The position numbers were made by a program, and so were the translations under genes. The notes under the pieces were generated by a model. It saw only the letters and a program-made list of their open reading frames with translations, did not search any database and was not told where the DNA came from. A stretch of DNA of 64,000 nt from Carposina sasakii (lineage: Eukaryota; Arthropoda; Insecta; Lepidoptera; Carposinidae), in assembly GCA_014607495.2 (NCBI GenBank), contig CP053159.1, forward strand, positions 10,919,501 to 10,983,500. The letters run 5' to 3'. Within the stretch, counting starts at the first letter, position 1. Each line of letters begins with the position of its first letter. Below, piece by piece: positions 1 to 11,422 of the stretch.

Positions 1-332
1 GTTACATAGGCACCATACATACCTAAATACAGCAAACACATAAATACGATGTTTCAAGTTTGTAAAAAGATTACCCTAGAGGGGCAAAATAACGGGCATG
101 GTAGGTATGTTAGGATCAGTGTGCATTGCTCGCCCAGTGCCCAATGGGCACTCCTGTATGAAATTTTTTTCCCCTTAAAGTCACTATTCCAAGGAGACGA
201 GATCGCTAGTGTCCGCTAGATTTGGAGAATAATAGGAGTAAATAAGTTCTAAATAAACTTTTATTTTAATATTAGATTAGAGTTCATTTACATTTGTTCA
301 AAATTGTTATAATTTATAATATCTATCTACAT

Positions 333-510
333 ACAGGGTGATTATTGGTCGTCAACGTTCCCGAAAAGTATTGAATCTCCTCATCATCACTTCATTAATA
401 TATTTTTTTTTATTACGTTATTTCCCAGCATTTTTTTTACATAATCTTACTTTATTTGATGTATAGGACGTACCCTTCGTTAAGGGTGGTAACAAAAAAA
501 ACATCCTGTA
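333..510 (-). repeat. MITE family A, internally deleted copy
   Basis: Starts TACAGGGTGATT and ends ACATCCTGTA. It shares the blocks GTCGTCAACGTTCCCGAAAA and the complement of ACCCTTAACGAAGGGT with five other copies in the window (18.1, 22.9, 26.4, 47.4 and 50.7 kb). At 178 bp it is about half the length of the full 386-bp copy at 22866-23251. Non-coding. Confidence 0.75.
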
Positions 511-965
511 TATGGAATTGAATGAAATAATCGGGTGGCAACTGGTGGCAATGAGCGGCTAAACTTAAACCTACTATCGCCTACATTGAATGCCTGTGCC
601 ATACAAAGGTCCATAAATCACCGTACTGTTCCCGCTCATATCGCGTCAAACTTTTAACGTATACATGTAATATTCTGTATTGTTTTGAACCACCCTGATT
701 TCACAAATGCTATTGTAGTCGAGTGCACGCTCGCTTCATGCATACGTAATTGCATACAAAGACAAACGAGGCTTTTATTGAATACCTAAACCGTATTGTA
801 AATTTACATTACAAGTTTCAGTTTAGGCTTACCCATGTTAACTAGTTTAATTTCTATATTAGTTAGGCAACTAAAAGTTAGAGCCAAGGAGGGGAGCTTT
901 CAGAAAGGTTTAATTTTATAAAGTCAGTGGGTAATAATGTTTTTTTATAGTATACGAGTATATTA

Positions 966-1140
966 ATAACTAGCTTCGCACGGGTGCAGTGCTGGCTGAT
1001 ACTCCTACATATATTCCTTCCTCTTAAATCAATCTATCTCTTTAAAAAAACGCATGAAAATCGTAGTTTGAAAGATCTAAGCATACATGCAGCGACATAC
1101 AGACAGCGGGAAGCGACTTTGTTTTATAATATGTACTAGT
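966..1140 (+). repeat. Helitron-type repeat, CTAGC...GCACGGGTGCAGTGCT family
   Basis: Contains CTAGCTTCGCACGGGTGCAG at one end and AAGCGACTTTGTTTTATAAT at the other. The same arrangement recurs at 57634-57806 and, inverted, at 60920-61098. The recurring CTAGT-type terminus fits a Helitron-like 3' end, but no protein is encoded and the class is inferred. Confidence 0.5.
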
Positions 1141-1151
1141 TATGATCTTTG

Positions 1152-1703
1152 GAATTAATTAGGTCCCCATTGAATCAACACCGCTGGGCAGCGTTCGTGA
1201 AACTACGAAGCTTATTTGTGTCCAAAATACCCCAGTCCCTAAAGACGAAGGTATTCAACCAGTGCGTGCTGCCGGTGATGACCTACGGTGCCGAGACGTG
1301 GTCTCTAACTATGTGCCTCATAAAAAAGCTCAGGATCGCACAGCGAGCGATGGAGAGAGCTATGCTTGGGATCTCTCTGCGTGATCGAATCAGAAATGAG
1401 GAGATCCGCAGACGTACAAAGATCACCGACATAGCTGAACGGTCCAGCAAGCTGAAGTGGCAATGGGCAGGGCACATAGCTCGAAGAACTGATGGCCGAT
1501 GGAGTCGGAAAGTTCTAGAGTGGATACCACGTATCGGCAAGCGCAGCGTGGGAAGGCCACCCGCGAGGTGGACGGATGACCTGGTCAAGGTTGCGGGCGT
1601 CGGTTGGATGCAGGCTGATTCCGACCGGTCGGAGTGGAGGTTGTTGGGGGAGGCCTATGTCCAACAGTGGACTTCTCAGGGCTGTAAATGATGATGATGA
1701 TGA
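1152..1703 (+). pseudogene. RTE-type LINE reverse transcriptase, 3' fragment
   Basis: The open frame covers the C-terminal part of a non-LTR reverse transcriptase. Visible landmarks are LPVMTYGAETW near residue 42, the GHIARRTDGRW block, GRPPARWTDD and the terminal EAYVQQWT. All are typical of RTE-like endonuclease/reverse transcriptase proteins in insects. Endonuclease and catalytic RT domains are missing, so this is a 5'-truncated dead copy. The stop codon is followed at once by a (TGA)n-like run, the usual RTE 3' tail, which marks the end of the insertion. No ATG begins the frame. It cannot retrotranspose by itself. Confidence 0.85.
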
Positions 1704-1831
1704 TTCAACACCGGTAGGGTAACAAGGATTCTATTAAGCTAATCTATTAATTTTTTGATTCATACTTGTCGGAAAATAATATGTGTTCCCTTATAGGTAA
1801 TTTTAGAATCGTTGTGACCTGTCTATTAATG

Positions 1832-2649
1832 AAAGAGCAACAAACATCCTTACTTATACCCTTACTTATATACATCCTCGCAAACTTTCGCTTTATAATA
1901 TTATTAGGAGGACTACGTGGATGCCGGCTATATTCCTTAAGGTGGGTTCCCACGGTGCGTGATTTCGCGGACGGACGCGGACGCGCCGACGGCTACGGAC
2001 GGACGCGCACCACGGACGCGTCTGTATTACCACGGACGCTCCGTTTCCCACGATCCGTGGTGCGGGTCGGTGCGCGTCCGTCCGTAATATCACGCACCGT
2101 GGGAACCCACCTTTACGCGAGGACTGCAGAAATCTGCCTCTAGACTACCTGTGTAATTTCATTTAAATCGGTTCGCAAAGAGTTACTTTCACATAATAGG
2201 AAGTAAGGACTGCTTTAGCAGTTTTAAGCGGGAAGCCAAATACGCAAATAGGTAACGTAGAAGACCCTTTGTATGGTGGGAACCAATTATGACTATACCA
2301 ACACCTTTGGCATTCAATGTGTTAAATCAAATGGAATTGTTAAATCTAGAGATACTTAATATGCCAGTGTTTTAAAATTATTTTTATATTACACTTGACC
2401 ACAACGCGCCTGATGGTACCTAAGCACCGTTGCAGTCTAAGATATTTTCCCACTCGTCCCCAGTGGGGACGACCGGGAATAAACGCGAACCGATTTAAAT
2501 GAAATTACACAGGTAGTCTAGAGCCTGATTATTTTCTGCGGTCCTCGCGTAAGTAATATAGCCGGCATCCACGTAGTCCTCCTAATAATATTATAAAGCA
2601 AAAGTTTGTGAGGATGTATGTAAATATGTAAGGATGTTTATTGCTCTTT
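1832..2649. repeat. Inverted pair of Lep1-like 5' segments
   Basis: The segment 1832-2180 (MITE at 1940-2112 excluded) is repeated inverted at about 2495-2649. Shared blocks include AGGAGGACTACGTGGATGCC, ATAATATTATTAGGAGG and AGACTACCTGTGTAATTTC. The outer parts of the arms resemble the 5' end of Lep1-like elements (AATATTATAAAG..AAAGTTTGTGAGG). The left arm carries a MITE insertion that the right arm lacks. Confidence 0.7.
1940..2112. mobile_element. 173-bp GC-rich MITE with TTA target duplication
   Basis: Terminal inverted repeats of about 24 bp begin AGGTGGGTTCCCACGG and end with its complement. They are flanked by TTA at 1937-1939 and 2113-2115. The inverted paralogue near 2550 reads straight through with one TTA, giving an empty site. 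The 3-bp TTA duplication suggests a PIF/Harbinger-type MITE. The interior is a CGGACGCGG-rich near-palindrome with no coding capacity. Confidence 0.8.
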
Positions 2650-2779
2650 AAATAAAACTTCACAATAATATAGCTCACATATCCGAATCATACATAGCTA
2701 GGCTACTTTTTATCTTGAATAATTTCGACATTTTGTTTTTTCTGCAGTCCACGTGGACGGAGTCGCGGGCGTCTAGTCT
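2585..2779 (+). repeat. Lep1-like non-autonomous Helitron-type element
   Basis: The 5' part reads AATATTATAAAGC with AAAGTTTGTGAGG; the 3' part reads TTCGACATTTTGTTTTTTCT, then CGGAGTCGCGGGCGTCTAGT. The same layout is seen at 9495-9708 and 24349-24544. The CTAGT terminus is Helitron-like. Family assignment is from memory of widespread lepidopteran repeats. Confidence 0.6.
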
Positions 2780-4099
2780 ACTAAGTAGTATGTAACTAAA
2801 CTATTATAAAAAGTTAACCTCTTAAGCAAATATTGTCGGTCTAATTCGTAAAAAATTAAACACAACATTTACCTAAGCTTGTTATCGGAAGCACCTCAAA
2901 AACATCTTTCATAAAAATGTAATAGCAAAATTTTACGTTTTTGTTTCACTCAACTTTTCAAATGCATGTATTTGTATGGGTACTTACCCATGGAAATACA
3001 TTTCTCAACTTTTCGATTAAAGTTATTTGACTGAATGGTAAATTCAGTTTTAGGTATTCATTTGGAATTCAATGGAGTTTAAATGGAGTTCAAAACAACA
3101 AAATACAAAAAGTCAAGTTTTTCTTACTTTTCCATACTTACCTACCTACTTACACGTGGCCAAGCTAAGTTAGCGAACAAAAGAACAAATATAAAAATAT
3201 ATAGGTTAATAGTGCATTTAAACTTAAGTAGGTACTTGTACTAAATCATGTTGCCTTTGCATGACACATAGATATACTATTGGTTTATTGTTTGTTGAAC
3301 TCTACAAACAAGCGAGGAGAGATCTACTAATTAGTCCTAAATAGTCCTAGTAAAGTAATTTTCTTTAACTCAAATTTTTTAAATTTCATTGAGAGGCACA
3401 GTAACCAACTCAAAACCGACTTTTTACTACAAGAGCTAATATTATGTAAATCGGAAAAGTATTGAACAGTAGCTAAATAATTTTTTTAACTAAGGTACAT
3501 GCGTGAATGTAGTGAAATGGCTAAGCCACATATTTTGACTATGTTTCAAGCGAACGCTTTTGCCCCAAAAGATAACCCAAAAATGTAGATTAATTGTAGG
3601 ATAACGTCAAAACCTGTAGTTAACAACTGTATACAAAAATACTTAAGTTAAGGTATTGTTTATAAAGTATAAATACTTGTAAGTACACAACACAGTCCAC
3701 TATCACTATCCACAAGTTAAGTAAAAGAAAGATACACAAGACTATATTTCACTGAGTTTATTAATTACTTATTCATTGTTTTTATTAATCAATATACTAG
3801 ACATACAAAATCTATCCTATTTTAGCAGGCATATTAATGAGGCCAGAGAGAGGTGTGTAGAAGGTGCAATGAGTCGCCGGCGGCGAAGTATGCCTCAACG
3901 CCAGCCTGTCTGTCTGTAGGGTGTTAATGCATCTAAAATAACTGCTATTGCATCAATAATTTTCAAATCAAATCAAATATTCTTTATTTGTAGATTATAG
4001 GTAAATTATAAGGTGTTTGGTACATGCAAAAGTATCTATGTCTTACCCGTGGGCGTACAAAAATGTTAAATTCCAAATAAAATTCTAATACAATAATAA

Positions 4100-4348
4100 A
4101 TCGAATCAAAGCAGGCGGCGCTGCTGAAGCTGCGGAATCCCTCAACTACTTATTTTAGAGGCTACTTATTTGCGCCGTTTGGCGTGGAGACCCTGGGCCC
4201 TTGGCGACCGGCAGCGCTCCAATCATACAGGGACCTGGCCGGGCGGCTCGTAGAGTCCACACGTGACCAAAATGCTGGCTGCTACTTAGGCCGAAGAATA
4301 AGCATAGCCATTCAGCCAGCATTTTGGGCACGCTACCCGATAAGGTAG
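4100..4348 (+). pseudogene. Retroelement-associated C-terminal fragment (PFGVETLGPW motif)
   Basis: One frame gives APFGVETLGPW, then a run of about 50 residues including STRDQNAGCYLGRRISIAIQ, ending in a stop near 4346. A neighbouring frame gives AGGAAEAAESLNYLF. The pairing of an A-rich AE..AE segment with (F/V)PFGVETLGPW is common at the C-terminus of proteins from multicopy insect retroelements. The frame break and short length mean it is dead. The element class is not certain. Confidence 0.5.
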
Positions 4349-7300
4349 ATCGGCTGACCATCCTGTAAAAAATTTGATGGTCAACCGACCTCCCATAGGT
4401 ACGCCATAGACCTAAGTAGTTCTAAGTTAGCTATAATACATTGTTTTAAAGATCCTTTATAAAATAAATAATTTATCAAAAAAAGTCAATAATCATTTTG
4501 TATTCTAACTATTTAAATAATATAAAAATTAGTTTTTAAAACTAGTTACGATTTAGAAACTACTTTCTGAGTAACCCTCGTGCAGAAATGCTATGTACTT
4601 ATAGGTAGTTTGTTTGCATGATCAATCATTCCGGCGGGCGAGATGCTGCATTTATTTTTGTAAGAATAACGTTATTATTTTAAATTAAGCCATATCCACA
4701 ACTCTACCACGGCGCTGAGTGAAGTATCACTCTATTATTTATAGACGCGTTCGATACGCAATACAAATTATTGTTTTCAAAGTATAACGTTTAGGGGAGC
4801 GCGTTGTTTGCAGAACGACCCTTGGGGGCCAAATCGACGGAGCTTTCGACAAATTTGAAGCTTACTAGTGAGATTTAGGTGTTATTTTACAATGAGATAG
4901 CGGCGATAAAGTACTTTTTCGATTTGGGTGGAAATTTGGGTACTATTAAAGCAATCTTTTGACAATTGAATTTCGATTCGGCGAGCGCATTGTGCGCGCG
5001 GCACAGATAGGACTTTCTGGCAGTACGAGGCACGGATGTTTGCGTGCGGTAATTGATACAAAGTGACAGACTCGAGGGTGCAGCCTCCGGCGAGAGGAGT
5101 AATGTTTTGACATTAGCGTAAAGGAGATGGGTGTGATTTGAAGTGCCCTTTGTGGAATTACAGTCGCGGGAGGCGTCTTTAATATTGACTAATGCATTTC
5201 GCAGCTAATGGGGAGATGAAACACGACAGGTGTGAGGGCTTTCCACGAGATAAACAGGGTTTTTTAATACGCAATACTAGTTAATGGCATGAGGCAGTTA
5301 CATTTTCATAATTGTAAATTCACGGATAAATAATATTCTCATTTTAAGCTGAATTTATAATTAATATGAATTTCATTGTTTAGATAATTTACCGAAATTA
5401 ATTCGTTTAAACGGACAGATTTGAGTAAGTACTGTAAAAATAATGGTTTATTTTGTACTAGCGGGCGCCCACGACTTTATCTCGATAAAATTGAGAATTT
5501 CCCTTTATTTTCTGTTCAAGCGGTTTTCGTAGAAAAACCCTTTTTTCAGTTAATTCAGAGAATTTCGGCTAATACCTACAATTTCAGTGCTCCTTTGCAC
5601 CCCCTGAGAAATATACATGCCAAATTTCGTTTTAATATATCAATCGGTTTTCAAAATCCAAAAGTATTAAGTTACCTTCTCCTTTTTACCCCTTAAGAAG
5701 TCGAATTAAAAATATATTAATGTGGAGTTTTTTTTTTATTGTCTCAACGAGCTTTATAACGAAATTCTAAACAGATCAAACTATGTATAAACAGAAAAGT
5801 TATATTCAACGGTGATACCACTTTTTATCTTTTTATGGTGAATTTCTCAAAATCCCTTCTTAGTGGACTTATATATCACAAAAGCAAGCCACGGTCCACA
5901 TATGAGGTTTCTAGCTTCAGTAGTTTTGCCTCGGCATTGACGAATCAGTCAGTTAGGAGACCCCTCGAAGTTTTTGTTAACATTTACCCTTCAAACTGAA
6001 ATAAATAATTGATCGAATATTTAGACATACAGACGAGCACATTATTACAGATTATATGAAAAAACTAAATATATATATTTTTGAATATGGACTAAATTCA
6101 ATATCTTGTGATGTCTCAATAACAAGGCAAGTATGTAGTTATTATGGCTACAAACATATGCACCACTTATTTATAAATATTTACCAACAATAATGTTGAT
6201 TACTTTTGAGAAAGGTACAGTTCGGCTTTACCCTAATAGGTTTCTTCGTAGTATAAATAAATAGAAAGTAAAACATTTTGTCCATCTTACTAGGCAATCA
6301 TAATCACATATTTCGTAGCTTTACTACGAAGTCGTAGCAGCTACGAAATAGTCCTTACAGGTGAAAGTACAACCAGTTCAACAGACTCGATTTGAAATGC
6401 GTCGCAACTCTCCCAAGTTATATTATAAATGCTAAGTTTGCGTGTTTATTTGTTAACTCTTCACAGTTTATTTAATCAACCAATCTTCTTAATATTTTGC
6501 ATAAATAGTATACCTAGGTGTACGGAGAAAGACAAGTATGTAGGCCGAGTGAAAGTCGTGGGCGTTGGCTAATAGAAATAATTTAGATTGGCATATTAAG
6601 TTTTAAGTCTCGGGGAAAATATCTTTTCCGGAAAATTACTTCCCTATGTAGTTCAGGCGGACGCTGGTCTCCTAAATAAAATCGGGTCAAAACGGATGGA
6701 TAAATGCAAATTAAATCGACATTAAGGTATCAAGGGCGGATCAGACGGTCCATTAATAAATCAGTTCGCTAAAACCGTAATTGTAATCTCAAACAAGGCG
6801 CAGGGGGGCGCTGTTTGTTCTCACAACATTATTACAATAAGAGCGGGTCGGGCGCCGCGCACAGCCGCCCAATTCACACGGGGAATGAGAAATGCGGTTA
6901 TAAATAGATAGGAAATTCTTTATCCATACAAATATAATCTAAATGCGGAAGATGCTCCGGCAGCCATTCTTTTTGTTTCATTAAAAATTCAGGTGTATAC
7001 ATCTCAATGTAATACCGTTTGTAATAAAGGAGTAGGTACATATCCTTGTAATGATAAGTATGTGCTAAGTATTGTCAAAAAACCGACCTTCACCGATTCT
7101 GTGGGAATTTCGGAAAATCCTTTCTTAGGCGACCTAAACATATTTTTTGTCACAGAAGGAAGCTACGGTCGAAATCACACGTTACTAAAATTAACGGTTA
7201 CGCTGTGCGTGCATGTCTACAAAATATGTCAGTCAGTGTGTATAACTTAATTTGATCTTTCTGTTGAAATAATTTGAACTTGATCGCATCGTGTTAGGTA

Positions 7301-8191
7301 TTATTTTGGTTTAATAAATAAATACTTGTTAGTTTGCAAATAGTCAAAATCGAATGAATTAATATAATTCTTTTTAATACTGGCCAAAATAAAATTACTT
7401 ATATATTTTCTATACCTACATAGACATACCGTTGAAAGAAAGTTACGGCTCGTTTAACAAAAGAAGAGCAACAGCCGTAAAAACAGAAGTGAAAACCTTT
7501 GATCACTTTGCGTCAGGTCACAGCTTTGCTCATAAAGCCTTTATTGCTTTTATCTGACGCGGAAGAACACAAAATGGCGGCGCTTTATTACTAAGTAATA
7601 CATTGCAAACGTATCTCTTTTATAGCGACCTATTACGAGATAAGGACTGCAGGGAGGCAGGATGACGAGACGCCGGGGAGCTGGGCGGAGCGCCACGCCC
7701 ACTTTTTCTTGTTAACTGTCTAGTTCGTCTAGTTGAACGTTGTCACTGTTCGCGCATACAGACAGATACATAGACAGTGTATACCAAAGCACAGATCGCT
7801 TACAGTTTAGCTGGAAATGTGCCAGTGTGCTTCCTCTACATGGCCTTGTTATAAATTTCTGCATGACTGCTGTGCTTTAACACAACTTAGTAAAGTATGA
7901 TTTATATCATGGGATATCGTTGAAATTGTAATATTTATCTTGGTTGGTACTGATTTTTAATAGTAATAGATAAATATGAAGGTACGATACTAATGATTAT
8001 CCCCGAAGTATATAGGTAGGTACCTAAGTATTTTAGGTTTGACAAAGGTACCAACTTAGTTGTTAATGATGTACCTACCTTTTCTTAATTCAGTAAATAA
8101 ACGAATATGAAAATACACAATAATATACATGCATGCATATAATTATATACACAAATATTTAGAAACCTGACAACCATCTACAAAATTATTG

Positions 8192-8311
8192 TCGATTCTG
8201 ACCGTCACACTTAAACGCAAACTTAAAATTAGACAGGTCTGTCCCTCTCAATTCTTAACATAAATGGCTGAGACAGAAATGAACAGGAGGTTTAAGTGTG
8301 TCAGAATCGCC
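8192..8311. repeat. MITE family D, copy 1
   Basis: Inverted ends GTCGATTCTGACCGTCACAC and its imperfect complement near 8290-8311 bracket a core with AACATAAATGGCTGAGA. Related copies lie at 29768-29914 and, truncated, at 44257-44335. About 120 bp, non-coding. Confidence 0.65.
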
Positions 8312-8641
8312 ATATATTACTCTACCATATATATATTATATATGCTAAAAACTGTTCGAACAAAAATCAATAAACATAACTTCACAAATATTTTGACAGC
8401 ACAACAAGCTAATTATATAATTAATCTAGTATATCTTTTATTATTTTGCGATTGCTTTTATGATTGTCATTAAAAGGGTGTAGGGCTATCGAGGTGACCC
8501 TAAACGAACCTTTAATTATCTGTATTGTGCGGCTCACTGAGCCCTCCCCTGTTATTGTGATTACACTCCTGTAATTATGGGTCTTTTATTAACGGATTGC
8601 GCTTTCCATGAGCTTATCAACTCATCTTTAATGATCTATAT

Positions 8642-8898
8642 CGTCTTCAGCCTATCGCAGTCCACTGCTGGACATAGGCCTCCCCCAGAGCACGCCACAA
8701 GGCTACTGCCACAGGAGTTTTGCCCATAGTCACCACGCTGGGCAGGCAGGTTGGTGACCGCAGTGTGATTTTCGGACTATGTTGTCAGCACGGGAGGCGC
8801 TGCTGCCCACCTCCCGGAAACCCTTAATCGCCTCGTATGATACCCACGGGCAGGCATGGGGTGGTACAAACTCTACTCTGCCGGCACCACGCGGCTTA
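8642..8898 (-). repeat. Interspersed SINE-like repeat, copy 1
   Basis: Begins CTTCAGCCTATCGCAGTCCA and ends near GCCGGCACCACGCGGC. It is almost identical in length and sequence to 11168-11422. Fragments occur near 47810-47890, 52905-52965 and 58950-59000. The terminal block resembles the 3' end of the RTE fragment at 57019-57245, suggesting LINE-dependent mobilisation (inference). Confidence 0.65.
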
Positions 8899-8926
8899 AT
8901 AATCTATATAGCTATATCTAACAGTC

Positions 8927-9062
8927 GATTGCAATAACCGATCTCAAGAGATTTTTTGTACTTATATCTTCAATTTTTTCATATAAAATTTTACCAAAAT
9001 ATCTAAAATTCTTTTTGATCTCTAGTATTAAATTGGATTCGCTGTAAGATTTTATCTTTAGG
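8927..9062. repeat. MITE family E, degenerate copy
   Basis: Reads GATTGCAATAACCGATCTC at the left and TTTTGATCTCTAGTATT at the right, matching the better copy at 22289-22405. The inverted ends are eroded. Confidence 0.5.
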
Positions 9063-9494
9063 TTTCAGGTTAATAGACAATAATTATGGTTCTGTTTTGG
9101 TAGTTAAGTATTTCCATGAGATTTTTGACTGTTAAGTTTTGGATGTCACGAAGATGACGAATTTTGATAGAGTTCTTATTTTGATTTTTTTTCAATTGTT
9201 GACTCTTCGAGTAAAAGCGTCGCTTACAAGATTTCAGTATCCGATTAATAAAAACAGGTTATCCACTCGGAGAACGGGAACAAAACGTTATTATGCTTTA
9301 ATTATGGATGTCAAAGAAAAACACAAGTCAAATGAATTTTCTATCCATTTAATCAGACAGCGTATAATAAGATAAACATTGACACGGAGCCGCCTCGAGC
9401 ACTTCTCTGGGGGAGTATTCTCAATATTAGAGGATTCCACTAAAGTTATGGACGATCACGAAGGCAACAACCATATCCATACCTACCTACTCGT

Positions 9495-9708
9495 ACTAAT
9501 ATTATAAATGCGAAAGTCTGTCCGTTCGGCTTTCACGGCCAAATCGCTGCTGGACCGATTTTGATAAAATTTAGTATGGATATAGTTTAAAACCATGTGT
9601 CAAACACAGGCTACTTAAAAAAAACAACCCCTAAATGGCTGCAATAGGGGTTGAAACTTTTTGTTTTTTCTGCAGTCCACGCGGACGGAGTCGTGGGCGT
9701 CCACTAGT
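9495..9708 (+). repeat. Lep1-like non-autonomous Helitron-type element
   Basis: Begins ACTAATATTATAAATGCGAA and ends GGACGGAGTCGTGGGCGTCC followed by ACTAGT. It has the complete 5' and 3' ends of the family at 2585 and 24349. About 214 bp and non-coding; short ORFs across it are chance. Confidence 0.65.
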
Positions 9709-11167
9709 AGCTATTAAAGGACACTTATGTTTATTTAGTAAATCTACCCATGACATTTTATTTAGGCGTAATTGTATACAGTTCAGTGTGGAGATGCAAG
9801 TCCACGGCTTTTGTTGGCTCGTTATACATTTCTCTATCAACCAATCAACCGAGACTTTATTTTCGCGACGATAGTAGACACTTCTATTGTCAACATTTGT
9901 ACCCTAGGAGCGGACGCCTATAAATTCATCGGCTTAGTATTTTGGATTTTTCCCGTTTTCATGAGAATTATGGGAAATGCTTTGTGAGTAATATACTTTG
10001 ATCTCCTCAAGGTATGTTTATGCAAAATTTTTCAGCTTTGCTCCCTTTTTACTCGTAGGGATAGAATATAGAAAAATTTCTTCTTATCGGAGAAAGAGAA
10101 CACACCTTTCAAGCTTAAACTTTATAATCAGCGGTTTAGTCTGAGTGTTGATCCGTCAGTCAGTTATTCAGAACTCAGCATGGGAAAACCTACGGAAATA
10201 GCCCTTTTCCCATGATTATAATGGGCTATTTTCATAGAATTTCGCTTAACATACCTCTTTGTTGCAACCTTTTTAGAAAATTATTCCTTAGCTTACCTTT
10301 GATACTTTGACTACATGCCTTTTCATTCTGCATAACATGGTAAAATGAACGAAAAAGATAATTAATTAATGCAATGACAAAAACGCTTACACAATCAGAA
10401 GTTAGGCGTATTCGAGAATATTGTCAACGGGCCATGAAAATACATCCCCTTTGTGGGCTCCATTTCCTAAGACACTCGAGACAATACGTCTATTTAATAA
10501 TTAATTTGTGTAAAGAGTTACGAGATGAGGTGATTCTTATTGTTTCTATTTACCTTAGATCAAATCTCATTCTGTATTGTTTGCGTCGACTTTAGGCTAA
10601 TATTTGCAGAGACATGGCAATTTTAATAATATCCAACTCGTCTCGTTTCTTTATTTATTTTCCTCGTGTGGTTTCGTTATCCTTCTTAGGAACCTACCTT
10701 ATATTGGTGCCAATGTAGTTGTGGGAAGAATTACCTCATGGAAAGAGGGGGAAGTGGTCGGGGAAATTCGCGAATATGCCATATAGTACATCCACTCCAC
10801 CGCACATAGGGTTACCATATGACAGGCGTTTGCCACATTTGATCCGCACACTACTTTTGTCTATTCTGGTTATAAGTATGAGTATGGTCAGCTTTTAAAT
10901 TATTTAACATCCTTTTACGATAACGAAAGCGCTGAAATAACTGTTTTATCAAAACAAAATATTCAGTTTAAACCAAATATGAGGTAAAAACCAAACTACA
11001 TTCTCCATAATATACCTACTTACTCCTCAAATCTTTTGCAAAGTTATCGGAATAAATTACTGACCTATCTATTAAGTTATGTCTAATATCTATACATAAT
11101 TTAAAAGCACCTTAGATATATTTATACGCATGTTTATAATTTACCTTCCTACGTCAAACAATATAGT

Positions 11168-11422
11168 TCTTCAGCCTATTGCAGTCCACTGCTGGACGTA
11201 GGCCTCCCCCAAGGCACGCCACAAGGCTACTGCTACAGAGTGGTTATGCCCATAGTCATCACGCTGGGCAGGCGGATTGGTGACCGCAGTGTGATTTTCG
11301 GACTATGTTGTCAGTACGGGAGGCGCTGCTGCCCATCTCCCGGAAACCCTTAATCGCCTCGTAGGATACCCACGGGCAGGCAGGGATGGTACAAACTCTA
11401 CTTTGCCGGCACTACGCGGCTC
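11168..11422 (-). repeat. Interspersed SINE-like repeat, copy 2
   Basis: Second near-full copy of the 8642-8898 repeat, in the same orientation. It begins TCTTCAGCCTATTGCAGTCC and ends near GGCACTACGCGGC. Shared internal landmarks are CATCACGCTGGGCAGGCGG and GATACCCACGGGCAGG. Confidence 0.65.

Noticed and set aside
661..700. Possible goosecoid exon 3 (minus-strand TGG TTC AAA)
   Set aside because: Reads W-F-K-T and then diverges; no N-R-R-A-K-W follows and no AG acceptor fits.
1766..2143. 125-residue plus-strand ORF and minus-strand partner
   Set aside because: They run across the GC-rich MITE at 1940-2112 and are created by it.
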